From: Plasmopara viticola
Lineage: Eukaryota; Oomycota; Peronosporomycetes; Peronosporales; Peronosporaceae
NCBI GenBank assembly: GCA_001695595.3
Contig: MBPM02000007.1
Location: 1,364,001 to 1,428,000 of the forward strand
Length of the DNA: 64,000 bases
Direction of reading: 5' to 3'
Of the stretch, positions 45,657 to 57,389 are shown in pieces. The first letter of the stretch is position 1. The number at the start of each line of letters is the position of its first letter. The position numbers and the translations under genes are program-made. The notes below the pieces were generated by a model that searched no databases, was not told the DNA's origin, and saw only the letters and a program-made list of their open reading frames with translations.

Positions 45657-48032
45657 CTATAAGCTTGCCTCGATCTTTTGCCTCTCGAGGTAAATGGGGA
45701 TGTACGCGTCATAAAGTGGAGAGCCCTGAGCGTTGCGTGCATTGAGCCCCAGCATTTTCAAGAGTTTCTCCATCGACACGCGTGCTTTATCGTAACGTTC
45801 AAGCAGCGCTTCTTGCAGAGCTTGTACCATCTCGGATTGCTTCTTTGTCGCGTTCAGCAATTTCGCCACGTCATCTTCTCCAAACGCGGCGAGAAGCGTC
45901 GTGAGCAACGTGTCACGAGACTTGTGCTCGAGCTTGTATCGATTCATGAAGTCGAGATAGACAGCCAGCAAAGGATTGTCGAGCAGCTCTGATAACGCTC
46001 GGTCAATCAATGTTGCCACATCCTCGTCAAGGACGGTTGGACTCGCCTTCACTGACGGCTGTGTACTCGACTGGGGTGAACTAGGCCGACGTTGTCGGAC
46101 CGACTTGACTGCTATGTCAGCCTTAAGAGCCAGCAATCTCCTGGCGCTTGCAAGCAACTCCTTGGTCACTGTGTCGAGCTCCAACATCGCAAAGACCTCA
46201 TTTGTGGACATGCCCCATTCCAACCATTTGAGGACATTTTCTCTAATTATCATGCGGCTCGGTTGATGTCCAAGATCGCCTACTGCTTTCAGCATTCTCA
46301 ACATCTTGGTGTACGACGGGTCATTGCCGGGTTGGGACGCCAACTCCTTTAACCGAGCACTGTCTATCGTTCTAAGATACTCATCGATGGAGCCCACCCA
46401 GTGGTCTAGCAATCGAGTGGCATCTGCGTCAAGTAGCAGCGTCTTGAGAACTTGCTCCGGCTCTGGATGTGTCTTGACCCAGTTCCATACAATCCAACGC
46501 ATTCGTTTCAGGTCATCTGGCTTGCGATGAAAAGCTTTAGCACTCAATCTCATGAATGTCTTGATCTCCTCTGGAATCTCGTGCTCGTTCTCCTCCGCGT
46601 CGGCGACCCTATTGATATTTAGCACAGAGGTCGGGCTGTCCATTGACAAGCGAAAGTTGGCTTTTGTCTCATACTCATGGATAAACATCTTCCAGACGGC
46701 CTGCGATTTCGTAGCATCTTGACCCTTGCCAGCCAGCACCATCTCGTACACTTTGCTCGGTTCTACAGACTTATCCACCCACAACTTTACAAACGAGTGA
46801 ATAATGGACGCGCTGTCCTGGATCTCAGTGTCCTTAGAGATCAGCATGTTCAATGTCTCAATTTCGGGCTCTCCGACGGGCATACGCACCGTCGACTTTT
46901 TCATGAAAGAAATCCAAGTTTTCAGGAGTGGATCGTCGACTGGCAATACCCGCAAGACATGCTTTGGTTTTGGGTATATCAATGACATAATGTCGCTCAA
47001 TTTTCGGAGGGCCTTGAGATTGATAGCGCTTGTTAGATCGGTCAATTCCATGATTTTGTCTTGCGCCTCTTCATTCTCGAGCTTGTACTTGGTAAAATAC
47101 GCTCTTAGTCCCCTTCGAGAGTGCATGAGCGCTTTAAAGAAGCTCGACGAGTCGCTTTGCTCATGTAGGAATTGCTTTAAGATCGCATGGCCTTGTCTGT
47201 GGTCCAAGTTCTTTGGTGACGTGAGCACCGAAAGCAAGTCGTGATCGCGATAAAAGACCTTTTTCAGCCATTGTAGGTCCGTATTGTCAGCTATTTGGTG
47301 TTTCGCTGCGTAAGCTCGCACGAAGTTGGACCAAGTAGGGTACAGAACGTTGCCGAACAAATCTTCCGCGTGCTCGTCGAGTTCGAGGCCAATAAAGACG
47401 TCCGTAGGCTTGCGATGGTCAAGCCACAAATCCTCTTTCGCCTCCATCAAAAGTTTTGCAATCTCTTTCGTGCTCGACTTTTGCATCCCTTTCTTCAGCA
47501 TCGTAACGAGTCTCTTTTCACTCATTTCACTTCGCATGGCTCGCGCGACCACTATGCCGGAATCCACTTTTTCTTTCTCCTTTTTGCAAACGAAGATGGC
47601 CCAGTTCTTCCAATCCACGTTTTCAAGCAATTCGTCATCGGGCACTTCATCCAAGTGGAGCTTATGGAAAAGCCTGGTGGGTGACATGTCTGAGGCGAGC
47701 CAGAGTTGACGCTCGAGCGTTGCACGTACGTGCTTTGACAGATTCACGTCTTTATGCAACGTTTTGTATAATTTCGAGGTAGTGGGCAATAACTTCTTTT
47801 CCTCATTGGCACCAAACGACGTGTGCGCCTTTGCGGACGACGTTCGGTTAACCGTGAGCAAAGACGGCGAGTGAAGTGCAGACTTTACGGAAGAGAGTGG
47901 AGCGTCAAGATTCTGCGTGGAAGGAGACGGATTCTTTGTGAAAGAAGGAATGGAGGCATTCGTGGCAGACTCGGCAGCTGAAGTTCTGGCGAAGAGGGTG
48001 GCGACGAGGAGCGACACGTAGCGCAAATGCAT
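45657..48032 (-). CDS. Secreted WY/LWY-repeat effector-like protein, paralogue of the first
   Basis: The product has 791 residues. It starts MHLRYVSLLVATLFARTSAA (signal peptide), has a Ser/Thr/Pro-rich linker with an EER-like NEEKK at residues 76-80 and no RXLR, and then WY/LWY-type modules. Anchors include W111, W141/W144, W203 with W234 and Y241, W373, W418 with W447 and Y454, W518 with W545, W603, and Y692/Y699. It aligns over its whole length with the protein at 11861-14170, in phrases such as HAEDLF.NVLYPTWSNFVRA and ATRLLDHWVG. A C-terminal extension of about 22 residues (from LGLNARNAQG) is absent from the paralogue. The frame is open 63 codons upstream, but this ATG matches the paralogue start and gives the signal peptide. 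The genes are in inverted orientation about 31.5 kb apart. The role is probably as a host-delivered effector; the target is unknown. Confidence 0.88.
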   Translation of the reverse strand: MHLRYVSLLVATLFARTSAAESATNASIPSFTKNPSPSTQNLDAPLSSVKSALHSPSLLTVNRTSSAKAHTSFGANEEKKLLPTTSKLYKTLHKDVNLSKHVRATLERQLWLASDMSPTRLFHKLHLDEVPDDELLENVDWKNWAIFVCKKEKEKVDSGIVVARAMRSEMSEKRLVTMLKKGMQKSSTKEIAKLLMEAKEDLWLDHRKPTDVFIGLELDEHAEDLFGNVLYPTWSNFVRAYAAKHQIADNTDLQWLKKVFYRDHDLLSVLTSPKNLDHRQGHAILKQFLHEQSDSSSFFKALMHSRRGLRAYFTKYKLENEEAQDKIMELTDLTSAINLKALRKLSDIMSLIYPKPKHVLRVLPVDDPLLKTWISFMKKSTVRMPVGEPEIETLNMLISKDTEIQDSASIIHSFVKLWVDKSVEPSKVYEMVLAGKGQDATKSQAVWKMFIHEYETKANFRLSMDSPTSVLNINRVADAEENEHEIPEEIKTFMRLSAKAFHRKPDDLKRMRWIVWNWVKTHPEPEQVLKTLLLDADATRLLDHWVGSIDEYLRTIDSARLKELASQPGNDPSYTKMLRMLKAVGDLGHQPSRMIIRENVLKWLEWGMSTNEVFAMLELDTVTKELLASARRLLALKADIAVKSVRQRRPSSPQSSTQPSVKASPTVLDEDVATLIDRALSELLDNPLLAVYLDFMNRYKLEHKSRDTLLTTLLAAFGEDDVAKLLNATKKQSEMVQALQEALLERYDKARVSMEKLLKMLGLNARNAQGSPLYDAYIPIYLERQKIEASL

Positions 48033-48073
48033 GGCAAAGAGTGGCAACGGGTGGTGGAAACGTGGTTGGAGGA

Positions 48074-48080
48074 GAAGTGA
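48074..48080 (-). promoter_or_regulatory. Initiator-like core promoter of the second WY gene
   Basis: On the minus strand TCACTTC fits the oomycete initiator consensus and lies about 45 bases before the chosen ATG. The following cctccaaccacg matches the sequence after the initiator of the first WY gene. This also argues that the upstream in-frame extension is 5' flank and not coding. Confidence 0.55.
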
Positions 48081-48340
48081 GACGACGGGACCAAGTGGAA
48101 AAATGTAGCCGGTTACTGATGTGCGCAATGACGAACTTGGGACTTCATTATCGAATCCAACCTTTTCACCAGCTTGAAGGGCCATCGAGCAATAATATTC
48201 AATACCCCTATTTTGTGACACCTAATTGGATTTGTTGAAGTAATTAGGTACTTTTTACTCCCAAACAAGAAATGCTAACGCGTGTTTTGTGAGATGTGTG
48301 GCATACACAAAAGTACTACTGGGGGTAATCGGAAATCTAA

Positions 48341-48420
48341 TGTATACGTCAAGGCGTAGGCCATAATCGCTGCTAAGCTGTCTTTCAAAAATACACTTAT
48401 TCACAAGTAGGCAAGCACTG
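48341..48420 (+). repeat. Dispersed 80-90 bp repeat, copy 2
   Basis: Same sequence and orientation on the plus strand as 11503-11590, with about ten changes and some indels. It lies upstream of the second WY gene but inverted with respect to it. Confidence 0.7.
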
Positions 48421-48494
48421 TCGCCATGTTTCATGTAAAGTAAGCATCGACTGCAACTACAAGTTCGACTTCTGTGCAGAAAGTGCCGGATCTT

Positions 48495-48570
48495 GGTGCA
48501 AAGATTTACAACCGTAATCAGAAAAGAGCCCCGGTTTTTCCCACTGCTCTCAGCTGCTCTGCTGTGGAGC
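48495..48570 (-). repeat. Upstream block shared by the two WY genes (copy 2)
   Basis: The reverse complement (gagcagctgagagc, aaaaccggggctctt, ctgattacggttgtaaatc) matches 10919-11000 and has the same orientation relative to its WY gene. It is a trace of the common origin of the two loci or a conserved upstream element. Confidence 0.6.
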
Positions 48571-49390
48571 CAGTCCTTTTACATTAGACCATGCCTTCTC
48601 TCGACGACCATGCGTTCATCGAACGCTATCAAGTTTATAAAGTATGGATGTTCTCATTGAAATAATTATATACAGACAAGCACGCATTTAAAGCAGATCA
48701 GATATGTCAAGCGCATAATTTGAGATCGTAAACAGCTTTTGTGAATTACTGCATCTTTTTGTTAGTGCTGTACGTTGCCACAAGGTACATTACAACGTAT
48801 CATCGCTGCCGCCACTGCTTCACTCCGTCACTTCCTTCCTACTATGCATGAACTTCTGATCTAAGATAGTTACATCCCGGGTCTCTTTATTCAATCAAGA
48901 TTTTCGTCTTCTACCAGGTACCACACTAGCAATATCAATATGATTGGTTTGCCTCATTCAATTGCAGCGGGATTACTTTGCTTTTGGTAGTCGGTGATTC
49001 TCACAATTTCTCGGCGCAAGCGAGGAACACGTGTGGCGTCAACGTTGCAATTTCAGGCTATATTTTTGTTGATTGTAAGGTAGATGTTGCTACTTTAATT
49101 GCCCTGCACAAGGTAATATGAAATATGAAAACAAAATATGTTAAAGAAGTATACGACATACATTTTAGGCGTGGAATAAATGTGCGAAATAAGCAATTTA
49201 TAGCTAATAATTGTATTCTTTTGCAGCTGAAACGACGAAGAATTGACGTCGAGCTTAATCTGTTATTGAGCTGATGTCTTGTACGTACTGATATAATACC
49301 TTATACATAAAAGTGAAATGAAATTGTTTTAAGTGATACCTTATACAAAATTAATAAGCACTTCGACACACCTTAAAAAGAAGCTCCAAC
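48571..49390. other. Intergenic, nothing recognised
   Basis: No gene is supported. The composition is AT-rich and open frames are short. Confidence 0.4.
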
Positions 49391-49690
49391 GTATTGTATT
49401 GTATTGTATTACGTTATCGCGTTGCCAAGTTATGCACGTGCTAGGCTCAGTCCGGCTAGTCCACGGCATAGAGTGGTGTCCGCATACGTCGGGTCTCGTT
49501 CGGCGGGCAGTGCAGCCAGCACCGAGGCCGTGAGGGTCTTCCATTATTTTGTGTAGTTCTGACTTGGTAAGAGCCCAGGTGGCGCCCTGGTGCTGGAGAC
49601 CGTCGCGTCGAGAGTGAGACTCGTCAGAGACCTGCAGATGCCCGAGAGCACCTGCCCGAAGCGCGCGAGCATTTAGTTCCCGCGCTTGGA
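49391..49690 (-). mobile_element. Short LINE-derived non-autonomous element (copy D)
   Basis: It matches copies B and C in the minus direction, with the same two internal junctions. It lacks the first ~20 bp (starts at ccaagcgcggg), as expected for 5' truncation during target-primed reverse transcription. The 3' tail is an ATACA-type simple repeat (TAATACAATACAATAC). Confidence 0.82.
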
Positions 49691-50375
49691 CGTGTCGAGA
49701 AAAAAGATTAGGCAGGCAATAAAATGCACATCGAAACAATGCTCGATTGCGATCCGTTACTGTGCAGGTCACTGTAAAATTCATAAATGGACGAGTTGTT
49801 GCTCCAACAAAGCAGGTGTTTGTGAAGATAATGTTTCAAGAGAGCTATAATGCTATTTAAAATGCCAATGCGCGATTTAATGGAATGCTTGCGTACATCA
49901 TTTCCAATGGCCAGTCAAAGAATGAGGCTTAAGCTTGACGTTGTCGCTTTTGGGTCCGCGCGCTTTGACAATCGAAGACTTTACAGACTAGCTGCGTACA
50001 TTTAATTATGATGCATACACTTTATGCCCTATCAACGCCACAGGCACGAGTGGCATATGAAACGGCACACGATGACAATGACGTTGTGATGCATGGAACA
50101 CTATAAATACGATCTATCAACTACATTTCACGTCAATTCTAGTAAGCAACGTTACTTTGACAATCGATTCCTACACCATCGCGAAGAGAAATTGATTATT
50201 TTAAATTGCACAATACTGCCGAAGTATCACTGAAGCCGCAATTACACGGCAGCACATTGGTGTCGCATTGTTTGACCATCAACACAGTATATAAACACCA
50301 AAATGGATGTAGTCGTTTCCTAAATTACAGGGTCAAATTTAGTGTATATTTTTAAATTAGAGTAGAAACAAGTCT
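49691..50375. other. Intergenic, nothing recognised
   Basis: No supported gene, RNA or repeat. Confidence 0.4.
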
Positions 50376-50694
50376 TGGAAAAGGTTGGGGAGACGCCCTC
50401 CTTCCAAGCGCGGGGGCTAAATACTCGCGCGCTTCGGGCAGGTGCTCTCGGGCATCTGCAGGTCTCTAACGAGTGTCATCCTCGACGCGGCGGTCTCCAG
50501 CACCAGGGCGCCACCTGGGCTCTTACCAAGTCAGAAATAAACAAAACAATGGAAGACCCTCACGACCTCGGTGCTGGCTGCACTGCCCGCCGAACGAGAC
50601 CCGACGTATGCGGACACCACTCTATGCCGTGGACTAGCCAGACTGAGCCTAGCACGTGCATAACTTGGCACCGCGATAACGTAATACAATGCAA
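50376..50694 (+). mobile_element. Short LINE-derived non-autonomous element (copy C)
   Basis: About 320 bp, the same structure as copy B. It is flanked by an imperfect target-site duplication: agtagaaaca at 50361-50370 and agtagaaata at 50697-50706. This supports insertion by target-primed reverse transcription. The tail is TAATACAATGCAA. Confidence 0.85.
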
Positions 50695-53600
50695 CAAGTA
50701 GAAATAAAGTAGATATGATTTTTTCATACAATAAATCTATCTTTAAACTGCACTACATCGAGCGCGTCGATCTCCATAGGACAAAGGCTAGTGAGAGGTC
50801 ATTCACTAAAAGATTGTGTCTTTTCTGGTATGCTTTCTTTGTGCGAGATGCAGTTCGACCTTGACACGCCTGGTAATACTTGCAGTCAACTTTATGCTCA
50901 GCACTCTACCTCACTTGGTGGTCCACAAACACCTCCACCTTTAGACTATAAAAGCGATGAGGGTCATCGCAAACTTCGTCGATGATTACCTTTTCCCCCG
51001 CTAAGGTTGCCGCAAAGCCTCAGGCCAATCACTACGCTCCAATAAAAACGTTATCATTCGAGGGTACGTCCCAAAAGGTTGCATTCAAATTGCCTCTCCT
51101 ATATAAATAAGAAGGTCCATTGCTTTTAGGGGTCAAAACCCGACCTGAAATACTCTCGTTGATAGTATTTTTAATTTTGAGGGTAAGCAAGAAGAGCGCA
51201 AGTAATTCTTGGTCGATTCCTTAGGCGGCTTCGATGGTCGATATTACCGACGAAGGCTATGTATCTCACCCGCCACCATCTACCGATGCAAACTTTTCGT
51301 CTCTTGAGTAGTCCATTCACCGTCCAAACAAAGAGTTGGACGAAGAAGAGGCCTATCAGAATAGTATTTCCCGGCTTGTGCAATCCATAGATCCGAGCAA
51401 TATGTTCTCCTGCTTTTCGGGGCATGAAAGCTCTTCGAAGTGTCACTCTTTGGATGGCGTCTTTGAACATAATCTGAGTCAAAATGAGTCGTTCTTCAGC
51501 ACGACGATACAACGGTCTTGGTATATCTTATGAACGCATCAAATTGTACTCAAGATTCACTCGACATTGAGACAGCCGGTGGCCTAATTGTACACCCAAA
51601 ACTGTCACCTCCACAATTTATATAAAACCAAAGTAAAGTTGTTGGGTAATACACCTTAACTTGAGCTACCTTAGCCGAAGTGCTTTACGGTAAGCTAGGA
51701 GCTTTAGCTTGTTCAGCGTGTAAGATCACGATTCCCATATCAGCTTTCGCACAATGCTAATCCAGGCCTGATGAGTCACTTTGATTTGCTGCTGAAAGAC
51801 TCTTACATACGCATTATGTAGTGCTTCTACTTGCATATCACAATGGCAATTTGCCGTCGGACCAGAGTCATTTGAGAGTCTCTCTCGCGTTATTTTAAAG
51901 CAGGATTGCCGCGCAACATTACAATGTCTCATCTTTCATGAAAGTTTCTCCGCCTTACAATGCACCTAACAAAAAGTGCAGCTAGCTTTGACGGTCAAAA
52001 AGCTCCAGAAGTGGCCCCTGCCGCCTCGGCCTTGCTCTTTATACACGATAAGCAACGGCCCATTTGTGCACGTATGAGCTTGCTCTCGATGTTGGCCTTT
52101 CGACGTGACTCATTTGAGTCGACTTCGGATCTTTTATGACAAATGGACTTCTTCCGCAATGTAACCTATATCTTTCATTTGGGTACTCCGCCGCGTGTCT
52201 CAGCTCGAGGTCACCGAATTGCGTAAGGAAGTCGCTTTCTCTTACAGTGAGCTTTAAATAGGCCGGTCACTTATACGCTAACGCCCAGTCATGGCCTGGG
52301 CACTGGCCAAATGTACTCGCTATGTTAGCAAGGCTGAGCGCGAGGACAACGCTTCAAAGAGGTACCAAATACCCATATGGGGAAAGTTACAGACAGCATT
52401 GCACCTCATGTCGCCCCACATGAGATGTCCGGAGCATCAATATTGTTTTGAAAAAATGATATAAACAACCTATGACTTTTTTGAAATACGAAAGGTCTGA
52501 TGAAACTATGTTTCATTTGCCTAGAAATACTGAATAAATCTATCGAGGGGTAGCTTTTCAATTCTCCAACAATGCTTTATATAGAACAAACGCATTTAAA
52601 TTTCTCCTTCGTATTTGTCTGAGCATCTTAGTGTTAGTCTGGACAGACGAGGTCGCATACCTTGCCCTTTTAATCATATCCAGCTGACTTCGCCCGAGTT
52701 TTACCGAGTGTACGCATATGAAACTAATTTTAAATTAAGGACCTGTTTTTTCAAGAATTATCTCTACTTGCAAACATTCGTGCTTTGAAGAGTTGACAAA
52801 AACTAGGCTCATTTGTTTAAAAATCCCTCAGTTCTGAGGATGCGTTAAACGTATTGTTCATTGATGGCTTAAACTATCGGCACCTGAATGCGGTGACTCA
52901 GCATCCATACTGCATAATATGTTTTAAGCGCACGATTGGCCGGTCTATTTGACTACTCGTCTGTGGATGGTCTAATGTTCGCCTCAGCTAGTGGACTCAG
53001 CTTATTGAATTTGTGTCTGACAGATTGCAGCGGTAAAGTTCGGGGTTTTGCATAAGACTGTCGTATTAATTGGCCATGTTGATATAGAAATGTATCCATA
53101 AATTCCCCTATTGTGTTGCTCTAGCTACAACAAGTGTCAAGCGCAAAATTTTGCTACGGCGGCAAACGGAAAAAAATTCATTCGTGCTACTGTTAATTTG
53201 GGTTGAGGCAAACGCAAAGCTGGTGTTTGCGGATTTCAATGCTTCGCCGGAAACAGCACGCTCTGAAAATTTGAGGACCCTCGTGTAGGTCTCATTTGTC
53301 CTGTAATACTCTGCTACCCCCTTTTACTTCGGGACCATCAAAAACTTTTAAAACGAAATAGCATTCAGTGATGGATGATTAAAGCATCATGTGTCTTCAC
53401 CTCATAGAATAACGACTTTTTTTTCGACTAATAGGAAAGTTTAATTGCTTAAATCATCGCATAATGTCAAAATACTTTCCGTCATCTGTACAAACAATTT
53501 GCACTACTGGAGAGTTGCTGGCTTCTATGACCCTGAGCTCTGGAGCTATTACTGCTGCCAAGCGGCCAAACCGCACCACGGCGCCCGGGCTCTATGCGCA

Positions 53601-54715
53601 AAGTCTATGCTCAAGTGATCAGAACGACAGTCTCCGATAGCCCTAGCGGGGTCACCTACTGTGAAATTCAAGCCGGGTGAAGCTATAAATTTTCACGTTT
53701 GAATGAACTAAGAGCCAAAACTGATTCTTCTTATTTAATAACCACTATGGCGGCCCCGACCACGGACTTTACGGTTCGCGTGGCATTCGCATTCTGATTC
53801 CTGGGAGGTCACCCCTCAACCACTCTACCAGAATTTTTCCGCTCCTGGAGGCGAATGTAGGACAGATGAAAGCAATTTTTCTTCTGACAAACTTTTAGCT
53901 CTGCCAGCCAATAAGCGAGCAAAAAAAGTCATTGATCTGATAATTTGTTCATGCAATGAGGGGGATAACGGCCTTTACAACTTGGCCAACACTCTTATAA
54001 CAAGTTTAGGTGACGACTTTTAGTAGGAAAGGTCCGCTTCGCACTCATCGTGGAAAAGAGCAGGCTGCAATGATGTGAGAGAAAACTCGAAGAGGGGCTA
54101 GTCTACAGGGAAGTTTAAAAGCCATTAACGGCCAGCTCCTCGTCGTACAAGACCCAGAAGAGTAAGGTCTATGGACTCGCCAACCTAAGCCAAGCTTTCA
54201 TTGCGTAAATACACGTCACAAACCTTAAGACGATCTAATTAAATACCCGTTGGTTGCCCGCCCCGTCTGTTGTCAGCGTTTATCAACTCTAGAAGCGCGA
54301 TTTCTGTCATCGATCTTTCAAAAGCTCTTGGTCGAGATAGATTTTAATTTACTGGACCCATTTGAGACAGATAAAGATCATGTGCTCTTGCTTACCACAG
54401 CCAAGACAGCGAACAACGGTTTTCTTGCCAATATTTAAGTCATTGGGATCAGAGTAAAAAAACTTACCAGCTTTGAAAGGAAGGATTATCAGCGATGAAC
54501 TACTGTCTGAACACGCAAGTATTCAAGGGTTTAAAACCAGTTCTAAATCTTGATCAACTTTAATGCGTGGCAAAAGTTTGCACACCGGCAAAGGATAATT
54601 GTAAGCCGAAATAGTTTGACTTCTGCTTTAAATAACTGCACTATAAAATAGAATGCTTTCGATCTAACCGATAAATGAGGTAGCTCTAAACATTTTGAGG
54701 GTAAAAGTAAAACTG
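50695..54715. other. Intergenic, retroelement crumbs
   Basis: The only hints are an RT-like phrase near 50830-50860 (FSGMLSLCEM, plus strand), related to 42896-43129 on the minus strand, and a gag-like start near 53748 (MAAPTTDFTVRVA, plus strand) that soon meets a stop. Nothing intact is present. Confidence 0.35.
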
Positions 54716-54719
54716 GCTG

Positions 54720-55030
54720 GGGAGTTTAGATTTTCGACAATTCAAAGTCATTTCCCTGCCGTGACATCGACAAGTATGAACCAATCTTAGTCATGTCGTG
54801 GCTAGAAGGATGCTGTCCCTTAATCGACCGATGAGGCAAAGTCAAAGACCCCAGTCCCCAAATTAACGCAACAGGGCTTTGATAAGTCATGTTTTTGCAC
54901 CTATCTTGCGTACGACGCTTTGAAAGTAAGTCTTGGCAGTCAAACGTCCGAGAACAATATGGGACGTACCGAAGATACTGACAGCTCCATGAAAATAATT
55001 GTGACGAAGAATTCAAAGACTTTCTCAGCG
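54720..55030 (-). mobile_element. Possible Gypsy integrase fragment
   Basis: The minus strand reads EKVFEFFVTIIFMELSVSSV followed by a stop, then further broken frames including SYLSMSRQGND. It is homologous to 41400-41700 on the plus strand. The resemblance to the Gypsy integrase core is moderate. Confidence 0.4.
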
Positions 55031-57389
55031 GGTAGTTAAGGTCCTCTAGCAGAACCAGTTTACATACGCAAAGGTAGAGCTATAGATTGGAAAATACAGT
55101 GCCACAACTGAGCTATAATACCGCTACCAACTACGAGGAACAAATTTAGATCTGGCGGGTGCACTTCAATCGGAGACAGATGTACTCAAACTTTTATGTG
55201 CGGCGTCTGAAGAGGTGATACGAATATCAGAGCCAAAAGTCTATAATTTGTCCTAAGCTTCACCCAGCACCTCTTCGAAGCGCTGTCCCTGCGCTTACTC
55301 TCGCTAGTAGAGTAGAATCGAGTGGACATACGGTGTTTTATAGTACCACCGTACTGGCCAGTGGGCTGAAAGGCCGAGATTATGAGAATGTTTCCTATAC
55401 CGGCCGGCCAATTCTGCGAAGGGACACTACTTCCAGCGCAATCTCGATACCTCGCGTTGAGATGCATGATGGTCTGTTCAACCGCAAGATTATGTGTACG
55501 ACCAAGAATTGTAGTCTTGGTTTCAAGGCAAGGAGTCGTCTAAAGGAAGGCGCAGCATTGAGGGGCCAGGTTTGGCTTTAAATCCTCATTCAAACGCGTA
55601 CATTCGGCTCCGCACAATCAGCACTCTTTCATTAACAAAAGACAAAGACAAAGCGAGAGTGGTCTTCTCCGGCTCTATCTGACCACCAAAACTGCGGCAA
55701 ATCCTAGGGAGAATGCGTAGTAAAGCAGGGGTACTTTAACAGCTTCTTATCAACTACACAGTTATTCTAAGCTGGCTTGGTTTTCATAAAGGATCCGGCC
55801 GATTTTTATTGCTCTTTTTGCCTCGTTGTGACCAACCCAACGATTCGATTTACAGTCAGAAAATTGCAAGCATCCCTCTTTTGTAATCCTTGGCATATTG
55901 AGTAAGCTGCTACAGAGGCCGATCTTTGGTGGTAAATTCTGACTTCCAGTAGTAAGAAGACTGCTATTGGTGGTGGCTTCTGGTGCACGACAAAGCGCTT
56001 TCGATATTGGTACCTGTTTGCATTTTGGAATATTTTGAAATATATATATAGCCGCTGCAAAACTAAATTTTGGTGCATGGGTTGGAACGAATGGATAATA
56101 TTGTATTACATATATCAGTCGTTAATCTACAATCGAATGCATATTTTAAGACCGAGAATAAAGAATTCTCTTTCTGAACAGGACTTTGGATCTTCCGGTA
56201 CGCCTGCTCAGTGCAAGGCCCAGACTGACTCCGCCAAAAAAATAAATCTCCTAAGGCTAAAACTACATTTCGCATCTTGTACAGACAGTGTTCTCATTGC
56301 AAAGACTGATTTGCGAAAGAAAAATTCCAATATGAAAGGTGCTGTGTCTGCTTAAAACATTTTGGTGCCGCGACAGTATCTGCATTTTCTGTATGTAGCT
56401 TAAAACAAAGTTGGCTTTTTAGTGACTGAGACAATAGATACGATTGCTGGATCCTTAACGTTCAGAAAGTATATGCATCGCTTGCACACCGTTATATTTT
56501 TGTAATGTCTAAACATCTTGAAACGATTATGGTTATGACCTCGTCTTATTTAATTGTAGAACATCTTATGCATACCAGCAAAAAATGGAAGGATGTCTAA
56601 CATTTACCATTTGTAAGGCCTTTAAGCCAGTTTCGACAGAAAATTCACTTAACTAAGTGATCTCACCCCATTAAGACATGGACTACGTTCAATCGCCGAT
56701 AACGGTTTTAGTCCCAACGGCTGCACCATTCCATCTTGGGCGGCAGGTCAAAGGTGCTTTACCCGCGAATACGGCGCTTAGGCAAAGAAGGGTTTCAAAA
56801 AAAATTCTAGCACGATGGGAAATGTGCGCATACCGTTTGCCTTCACCCGGTGTTTACGGACGCCTTCGCCTTCAAGCGGTAAAGAAGACAAAAAACTTCG
56901 AACGCTCCGGTGAACAATTTCTTGATTCTTCACCCGCCACAGCGAAAGGTCTTAGTCTGATAAATCGTTCGTAGCACAATTATTTAAACACAAGTTGCGT
57001 TCTATTTAAAGGTCAACAGAATGGTAATAGTACTAGAGTAGTCATGAGAATGCGGTGAAGCAGTTAAGTTCTTGAAGTCCGTTTTTATACATTCAGTTTG
57101 AAGGGGGCCAATGCAGCACGAAGAACAGTAACAACGCTGCATAATACTGACCGGCATGCTCGTTTAAGAAATGATCGAGTGCGCCTGCCAAGATTTGAGT
57201 CGGGGGCGATGAGAAGTGCATGCTTTGTGTTGGTGTTTTTTGAGCTCAATAAGGCTTAAACAGTACTTATACACGAGTTCTCTACTCTTCAACTTTAGGT
57301 AATTCTTTCTGGATTTGGCCCCCTTACACTTATTTTTTTTTTAGTTAAATGGAACACTTCAAAAGTTGGCTAACAATATATATTTTAAT
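55031..57389. other. Intergenic, nothing firmly recognised
   Basis: A short phrase near 56730-56750 (catcttgggcggc) recurs near 41310-41325, showing another repeat trace. Open frames are short and unsupported. Confidence 0.35.

Noticed and set aside
47295..47709. Two long plus-strand frames of 127-129 codons
   Set aside because: They are shadows of the second WY gene on the opposite strand.
48033..48221. 63-codon in-frame extension of the second WY gene
   Set aside because: It is unlike the paralogue, would hide the signal peptide, and contains the likely initiator.
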